A stretch of 10,991 nucleotides of DNA from Aquificaceae bacterium (GTDB taxonomy: Bacteria; Aquificota; Aquificia; Aquificales; Aquificaceae): positions 1 to 10,991 of the forward strand of contig WGFS01000106.1 in assembly GCA_015492115.1 (NCBI GenBank), read 5' to 3'. Shown here in pieces: positions 6,906 through 10,991 of the stretch. The notes beneath the pieces are model-generated. The model saw nothing but the letters and a program-made list of their open reading frames with translations. It did not search any database and was not told the origin of the DNA. A program made the position numbers and the translations under genes. Position 1 is the stretch's first letter; the number at the start of each line of letters is the position of its first letter.

Positions 6906-8477
6906 TCAGGGAAAGGGAAGCCCCATTCCACCCAATAGGTACTTGAGATACTCCTCGGAGAACTCAAGCCCCGCCCCGACGAAGGCACCTCTGAGTTTTT
7001 CATTCAGTAGATCATCGCCCCCAAAACGTGTGTAGAGGGGACCCTTTATCCTGAGCTGAAGTCCTATCTGTAGGTTGGGGTTGAGCCCCTTCTCCCCGGG
7101 TCTATCCTTCCTCCCGGTATCCCATATGTCCGAGTACAGCTTCACCCTCTCGGAGGGAGAGAAATCAAAGCCCACACCTCCCGTTGATTCCTTCAGCCCC
7201 GCACGGACCGCAAAGTAAGCGTTCTCGCCCACAAAGAACTTCTTTGCTATCTGGAGGGTAAACTCTGGTTTGAACTCCTTCTTAACTATCTCATTATCAC
7301 CTACTATCTGCTCGGTGTAAACCCTTCCCCTTGAATCTCCCACGATCTCAAGGAGGTAGTAGGTTCTCTTGTCCGGTTCTATCCTCAGAGACATGTATCC
7401 CTTGGAGTCCCCTCCTGTGTACACCTCTCCACCAAAACCTACAAAGACTTTCGTCTTGGTTATAACATCACCCGCTTCTCCGAATAGCTTTGCCCCTTTA
7501 GAAACACTGTTGTAAAGCTCCTCATCTGTAACCAGCTTGCCAAGAGTTCCCTTACCGCTCTCTATCTTTGCAAGTATGCTGTCAAGCTTATCTGAACTTT
7601 TCTTGAGTCTGGTGGTCATCTCTGAAAGGTTTCGTATGGTCTTTCTCAGATCCTCTCTGTTCTCCTTCACAACCTCGTTCAGGTTCTTTGAGAGGGCGTT
7701 CATATTCTCAACCAGCTGGGGAAGGTTTCCCCTGAGCTCCTGAGATATGTTTTTCAGATTGGCGACGAGTATCCTTATGTCCTCTCTGTTCTCCTCAGCT
7801 ATACCCGAGAGATCGTCCGCAAGCCTGTCTATAGAAGCTACAGCTTCGGGTAGGGTTCTGTTCAGGTTTTCTGTAAGCTGTGCCATCTGTGCGAGGGTGG
7901 TCTTCAGGTTCTCCTGGTTTTCCTCAGCCATCCTCTTCAGACTCGCTGTGAGTGCGTTCAGGTTCTCAAGGGTTTCTCTCAGATTTCTCCTGTTCTCCTC
8001 CAGAATCTTATTCAGATTCTCCGCAACGAGCTTAAATCCCTCCGCTGTTCTGGTAAGCTCCCTTATCAGCCTGTCGGTGTCTGCAACCCCCTCGGAGGTT
8101 CTTATCTCGCTTCCCGCCGGGAGTTCACCCGCCTGAGGACTTCCGGGTTTTATCGCTAAGTACTTGTCCCCCATCAGTCCAAGCGTTCCTATGCTTGCGG
8201 AGGCGTCCCTGAAGAGCTTAATTCCTTTTTCCACGTTGAAGACGACCTTTACCCTGCTGTCCTCAAGGGTTATGTCCTCTACCTTTCCTGCCCTTATGCC
8301 CGACACCCTGACCTCAGCACCTTTAGAGAGTCCCCCCACGTCCTTGAAGTAAACCACATAGCTCTTTGTCTCCGGCTTTAAGAAGGGCACCTCACCGAAG
8401 GTGAGTATTAAGAATGCAAAAGAGAGAGCTGTAAACAGAACGAAAGCCCCCAGCTTTATCTCTGCGGTCAGATTCAT
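6906..8477 (-). CDS. MlaD/MCE-family lipid transport protein with coiled coil and C-terminal beta-barrel
   Basis: Probable periplasm-spanning component moving phospholipids between the inner and outer membranes. Numbered from the ATG at 8477 (523 residues), residues ~9-28 are an inner-membrane helix. Residues ~37-128 form an MCE domain (FKDVGGLSKGAEVRVSGIRAG, then GLMGDKYLAIKPGS). Residues ~130-305 are a heptad-like helical region with repeated EEN/KEN units. GTLGKLVTD (310-318) is a motif typical after the helical part of MlaD-like proteins. Residues ~342-508 look like amphipathic beta-strands of an outer-membrane barrel (GGVGFDFSP, VKLYSDIWD, NLQIGLQLRI, YTRFGGDDLLNEKLRGAFVGAGL). Such an MCE-helix-barrel layout is described for diderm Firmicutes and considered ancestral. 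A TTG at 8480 is directly upstream, but the ATG is preferred; neither has a Shine-Dalgarno sequence. No mlaE or mlaF permease/ATPase gene is adjacent. Confidence 0.93.
   Translation of the reverse strand: MNLTAEIKLGAFVLFTALSFAFLILTFGEVPFLKPETKSYVVYFKDVGGLSKGAEVRVSGIRAGKVEDITLEDSRVKVVFNVEKGIKLFRDASASIGTLGLMGDKYLAIKPGSPQAGELPAGSEIRTSEGVADTDRLIRELTRTAEGFKLVAENLNKILEENRRNLRETLENLNALTASLKRMAEENQENLKTTLAQMAQLTENLNRTLPEAVASIDRLADDLSGIAEENREDIRILVANLKNISQELRGNLPQLVENMNALSKNLNEVVKENREDLRKTIRNLSEMTTRLKKSSDKLDSILAKIESGKGTLGKLVTDEELYNSVSKGAKLFGEAGDVITKTKVFVGFGGEVYTGGDSKGYMSLRIEPDKRTYYLLEIVGDSRGRVYTEQIVGDNEIVKKEFKPEFTLQIAKKFFVGENAYFAVRAGLKESTGGVGFDFSPSERVKLYSDIWDTGRKDRPGEKGLNPNLQIGLQLRIKGPLYTRFGGDDLLNEKLRGAFVGAGLEFSEEYLKYLLGGMGLPFP
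7581..8048 (-). repeat. Degenerate internal repeats of the MlaD helical region
   Basis: Four copies of an [A/L/V]-[E/K]-E-N-[R/Q]-x-x-[L/I]-[R/K]-type motif occur with their Asn at residues 162, 187, 230 and 273, i.e. spacings of 25, 43 and 43, separated by NLN/LxxLT helices. The DNA keeps traces of this as near-identical plus-strand stretches such as cctctctgttctcct at about 7652 and 7782. The pattern fits growth of a coiled coil by internal duplication. Confidence 0.7.
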
Positions 8478-8486
8478 CAAGTATAT

Positions 8487-8515
8487 AGTATAAACAGAGG
8501 GGTATGTTGTTTTAG
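8487..8515 (-). promoter_or_regulatory. Candidate promoter of the mlaD-to-tsaD gene set
   Basis: On the minus strand a TATACT -10-like hexamer (8492 to 8487) lies 9 nt before the mlaD ATG. A start of transcription 6-8 nt downstream would leave a leader of only a few bases, matching the absence of a Shine-Dalgarno sequence. No good -35 is found; CTAAAA at 8515-8510 is at the right distance but far from consensus. This is a weak call resting mainly on position just after the hairpin. Confidence 0.3.
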
Positions 8516-8518
8516 CCC

Positions 8519-8547
8519 CAGCGAGGCAGGAAAAACCCGCCCCGCTG
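8519..8547 (-). terminator. Hairpin after the repeat-protein gene, probable terminator
   Basis: A 12-bp GC-rich stem (8547-8536 with 8530-8519) closes a 5-nt U loop, starting 14 nt after the stop codon at 8562. In the minus-strand transcript all 12 pairs form, two as G-U wobbles; in the plus-strand transcript these two become A-C mismatches. The stem therefore belongs to minus-strand RNA. No U-tract follows it, so it may be a non-canonical terminator, a 3'-end stabiliser, or both. Confidence 0.65.
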
Positions 8548-8561
8548 AGAGTTACACCTCA

Positions 8562-10991
8562 TTACTCAAACTTTCTCCTGAGTACACGCACCAGAACCAC
8601 AGCAAGGGGTAGTAATAGAGCCAAGGGTGATGTTCCTGCAGAACACCCTCCATTACCACCTCCAGAACCGCTTTCTGGAACTAACATGACGAGTGGGTCT
8701 GTTATCTCGCCCGAGTTTGTATCACCGTCGTAGGTTCCGTTGTCTTCAACCTTCAGGCTCACCGTGTTCCCGTTTATCTGCACAACTGAACTTACGTCGT
8801 GGTAAGTTCCGTTGACAAGTTTGTAAAAGTGAGCGTTTGAAGGGATATTGGGAAACGTTACGTTTACGGTCAGACTGGCTCCGGGCAGGGTTGCCTTTAT
8901 GTTCACAGCCCCACAGGGAGCGTTTGCGGTTATCGGGAAGGTGGGGAGGTTCTTGCTAACGAAGGGGGCTTCTTTTAATAGCCCTCCCTGAATGCTTATC
9001 GTTATCTGTCCACACTCAGCGTTCGGGATTGAGCTGGAAGGGCTGTCAAACCTGGCACTGCAGGTCTTGTCTGCGTTTAACATTATCTGGCAGGTTGTGT
9101 TGGTCCCACAGCTTGAGCAGTCCCCTCCCCAGCCTGTAAACTCCGAACCGCCGTCTGCGGTTGCAGTCAGCACGACACTGGTCCCGCTCGGAAAGCTCTC
9201 TTCGCAGTCATTTCCACAGTCTATACCGGGTGGGCTACTCGTCACCGTTCCCTGTCCAGTACCCACCTTGCTAACAATGAGGTCGCGTGTAGGTTCGGAA
9301 AACTTCGCAACGAAGGCATCCTGTCCACCTCCTAGGCTGTTCTGAAAAGCGTTCAGGGTCGGAAAGTCCGCTGACTGGGTGTATCCCGCCACATAGATTC
9401 CTCCTGAACCATAGACCGCTATCCCCTGTCCGTAATCTATGCCTCCTCCCCCAAGGAACGTGGAGTAGAGCACCGTATCTCCTGCTGGATTAAGTTTTGT
9501 TACAAAGGCATCGTTGAAGTTGTCTTTGGTTCCCTGATAGGCGTCCTGCGTGACCGGAAAATCTGAAGACCCTGTGTATCCGGTTAAATAAATATTACCT
9601 GCATTGTCAACCGCAACATCTCTTCCGAAATCGCTTCCACTGTCTCCCCCAAAGTATGTGGAGTATAAGAGACTGTTACCTCCCGCTTTCGTTGTGTCTA
9701 TCTTAGTGAAGAAAGCATCACTTGCACCGCTGGATTTAATCGCATCCGGCGTGGTCGGGAAGTTGCTTGAAGCGGTATCTCCTGTCACATAAGCCACTCC
9801 GGAGTTGTTTACCGCTATACCGCGACCCTCCTCCGCGGAGTCCCCTCCAAGGTATGTGGAATAAACAAGACCGCCAACGGAGTTGAACTTTGATACAAAG
9901 GCATCGTATATAGCAAGATTGCTACAGGGATCTTTTACCCCGCAGTCACTGTCAAAGGCGTTTGCTGTCGTAGGAAAATCCATTGAATTGGTATACCCAG
10001 TTATGTAGGCATTTCCAGAGCTGTCAACCGCTATGTCCCAGCCCCTGTCACTTTCAGCACCACCAAGGTAGGTCGCGTAAATTACACCGTTGTTCGCCTG
10101 GGTAGTATCTATCTTGACCATGAAGGCATCCATACCCGGGAAGAAACCCATGCTCTTTTGATAGGCGTCTGAGGTTGTCGGGAAGTCATCTGAGCGTGTT
10201 TCTCCTGTTATGTAAGCTATCCCAGAGTCGTTCACAGCTATGCCATATCCTGTGTCTAAGTAACCACCACCTATGTAGGTTGAGTAAAGGATCGTATTCC
10301 CAGCAGGGGATAGCTTTGTAACGAAGGCGTCCTCAACCCCTAACCAGGCACTGTTGTTGGTTACGGGAAAGTCGCTTGAGTATGTCCCTCCTGTTACGTA
10401 AGCATTTCCGGAGCTGTCCACCGCTACGCTCCAACCGTAATCACTATTACTTCCTCCAAGGAACGTGGAGTAAACGAGGTTGCCAGAAGAGTCAAGCTTT
10501 GTGACAAACACATCATTACAGCTTGCATTTGGATCACAGGTGTCATCGTAAGCGTTCTGGGTGGGGAAGTCTGCCGATACCGTGTTTCCAGTTATGTAGG
10601 CGTTTCCGGAACTGTCAACCGCAAGTCCCCTTCCAAGCTCTCCGCTTGTACCACCAAAGTAAGTGGAGTAAGAGAGCACAGGGTCTATGAGAAGGGCATA
10701 CTCAGGGTCGTAACCCTTTACCTCAAAGCTATATGTGTAAAGAGCACCTTCACTGTTTACAGAGTATCTGCCCTCCAGCTCCACCCTCTTACCATCCACC
10801 CTTTGATAAACGATGGGTCTCCTCTGAACTACCTCTCTCCCAGAAGGAAGAACCGCTACGAGCTGTCCCCTATCATTCACCCTCAGCTCCTTAACTCCTT
10901 CGTAGGAAAACCTGACTGCCTTCAGGTCTGCTCCGGGCTTAACAATTACGTCGTACTCAAGCCTCCTCTGATTCCCGTAAAAGACCACATC
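8562..10991 (-). CDS. Large surface protein, 5'-truncated: SBBP beta-propeller repeats, InlB-like domain, choice-of-anchor-U-like domain, sorting signal
   Basis: The frame runs open to the right edge, so the N-terminus with any signal peptide is missing; the GTG at 10988 is not a credible start. The visible part (about 809 residues, numbered from 10988) begins with the domain that usually precedes SBBP repeats (VVFYGNQRRLEYD to LLIDPVLS, ~1-105). Seven SBBP repeats follow (~107-566), each with YSTYxGG, G-x-AVDSSGNAYITG and DFP, then DAFVxKx. A Cys-rich divergent InlB-type repeat (~569-648; VGTGQGTVTSSP, FTGWGGDC, six Cys) comes next. A choice-of-anchor-U-like domain (~655-775; CGQITISIQGG, FYKLVNGTYHD, NGTYDGDTNSGEITDP) precedes a Cys-containing C-terminal anchor. 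Seven repeats suggest one closed seven-bladed propeller. The role is probably adhesion or binding at the cell surface, but no ligand can be inferred. Confidence 0.92.
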   Translation of the reverse strand, partial: DVVFYGNQRRLEYDVIVKPGADLKAVRFSYEGVKELRVNDRGQLVAVLPSGREVVQRRPIVYQRVDGKRVELEGRYSVNSEGALYTYSFEVKGYDPEYALLIDPVLSYSTYFGGTSGELGRGLAVDSSGNAYITGNTVSADFPTQNAYDDTCDPNASCNDVFVTKLDSSGNLVYSTFLGGSNSDYGWSVAVDSSGNAYVTGGTYSSDFPVTNNSAWLGVEDAFVTKLSPAGNTILYSTYIGGGYLDTGYGIAVNDSGIAYITGETRSDDFPTTSDAYQKSMGFFPGMDAFMVKIDTTQANNGVIYATYLGGAESDRGWDIAVDSSGNAYITGYTNSMDFPTTANAFDSDCGVKDPCSNLAIYDAFVSKFNSVGGLVYSTYLGGDSAEEGRGIAVNNSGVAYVTGDTASSNFPTTPDAIKSSGASDAFFTKIDTTKAGGNSLLYSTYFGGDSGSDFGRDVAVDNAGNIYLTGYTGSSDFPVTQDAYQGTKDNFNDAFVTKLNPAGDTVLYSTFLGGGGIDYGQGIAVYGSGGIYVAGYTQSADFPTLNAFQNSLGGGQDAFVAKFSEPTRDLIVSKVGTGQGTVTSSPPGIDCGNDCEESFPSGTSVVLTATADGGSEFTGWGGDCSSCGTNTTCQIMLNADKTCSARFDSPSSSIPNAECGQITISIQGGLLKEAPFVSKNLPTFPITANAPCGAVNIKATLPGASLTVNVTFPNIPSNAHFYKLVNGTYHDVSSVVQINGNTVSLKVEDNGTYDGDTNSGEITDPLVMLVPESGSGGGNGGCSAGTSPLALLLPLAVVLVRVLRRKFE
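8565..8654 (-). other. C-terminal sorting signal of the repeat protein
   Basis: The last 30 residues show NGGCSAGTSPLA, a hydrophobic run (LALLLPLAVVLV) and a basic end (RVLRRKFE), preceded by a Gly/Ser-rich linker. This is the Cys motif, membrane helix and Arg/Lys tail of a CTERM-type anchor. It matches GGCxxGxSxLAxL in the protein ending at 482, although the two proteins are otherwise unrelated. Confidence 0.65.
9291..10670 (-). repeat. Seven tandem SBBP (beta-propeller) repeats
   Basis: The YST/YAT motif codons recur at 10670, 10472, 10286, 10079, 9863, 9665 and 9467 on the minus strand, giving units of 66, 62, 69, 72, 66 and 66 residues plus a last one of about 59. Conserved positions are YSTYxGG, AVDSSGNAYITG, SSDFP and DAFVTK. 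Units 1 and 4 carry an extra Cys-x5-Cys loop. Conservation is stronger in protein than in DNA, so the array is not a recent expansion. Confidence 0.9.

Noticed and set aside
7581..8048. Repeated CTCTCTGTTCTCCT-like DNA as a CRISPR or satellite array
   Set aside because: The units are in frame, encode helical EEN motifs, vary in spacing and lack unique spacers, so they belong to the MlaD coiled coil.
8465..8480. TTGAT next to the mlaD start as an operator for the Crp/Fnr regulator
   Set aside because: The matching ATCAA half is absent at the correct spacing; only one half-site is present.

Overview
The window looks like part of a chromosome from a thermophilic, chemolithotrophic bacterium of the Aquificales, probably Aquificaceae. 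The evidence is inference from protein character and recall, not a database search. The 134-residue Nudix protein closely resembles the Ap4A hydrolase I remember from Aquifex aeolicus. RecN, TsaD and the S41 protease are compact and rich in Lys and Glu. Arg is mostly AGG/AGA and Ile often ATA, and gene packing is extreme, with several 4-nt overlaps. The longest stretch without a coding region is about 84 nt (8478-8561), so there is no gene-free region over 300 bases.

Plus strand, left: the 3' end of a secreted protein with an ASH/choice-of-anchor-D-like domain and a Cys-containing C-terminal sorting signal (3-482), then recN (DNA repair, 515-2083), overlapped by a Nudix hydrolase (2080-2484). 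These converge on, and overlap by 12 nt, the end of a long minus-strand gene set.

Minus strand, read right to left: the 3' part of a large surface protein with seven SBBP-type repeats and a similar C-terminal sorting signal (8562-10991), followed by a strong hairpin. Then comes a tightly packed likely operon: an MlaD-type lipid transport protein with a predicted C-terminal beta-barrel, an M29-family aminopeptidase, a Crp/Fnr regulator, a small secreted protein of unknown function, an S41 C-terminal processing protease, and TsaD (tRNA t6A37 synthesis). Gaps are 12-29 nt or overlaps of 4 to 46 nt, so co-transcription from near mlaD is likely.

The housekeeping block (recN, Nudix, tsaD, ctp, crp) is ordinary. 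The most interesting signals concern the cell envelope. Two unrelated secreted proteins, one at each end of the window, share a GGCxxGxSxLA-type C-terminal anchor. The MlaD-like protein may span the periplasm by itself. The small secreted protein translationally coupled to the protease appears to be an internal duplication. I see no RNA gene, CRISPR array, insertion sequence, phage or defence system, and no convincing new multi-gene system.
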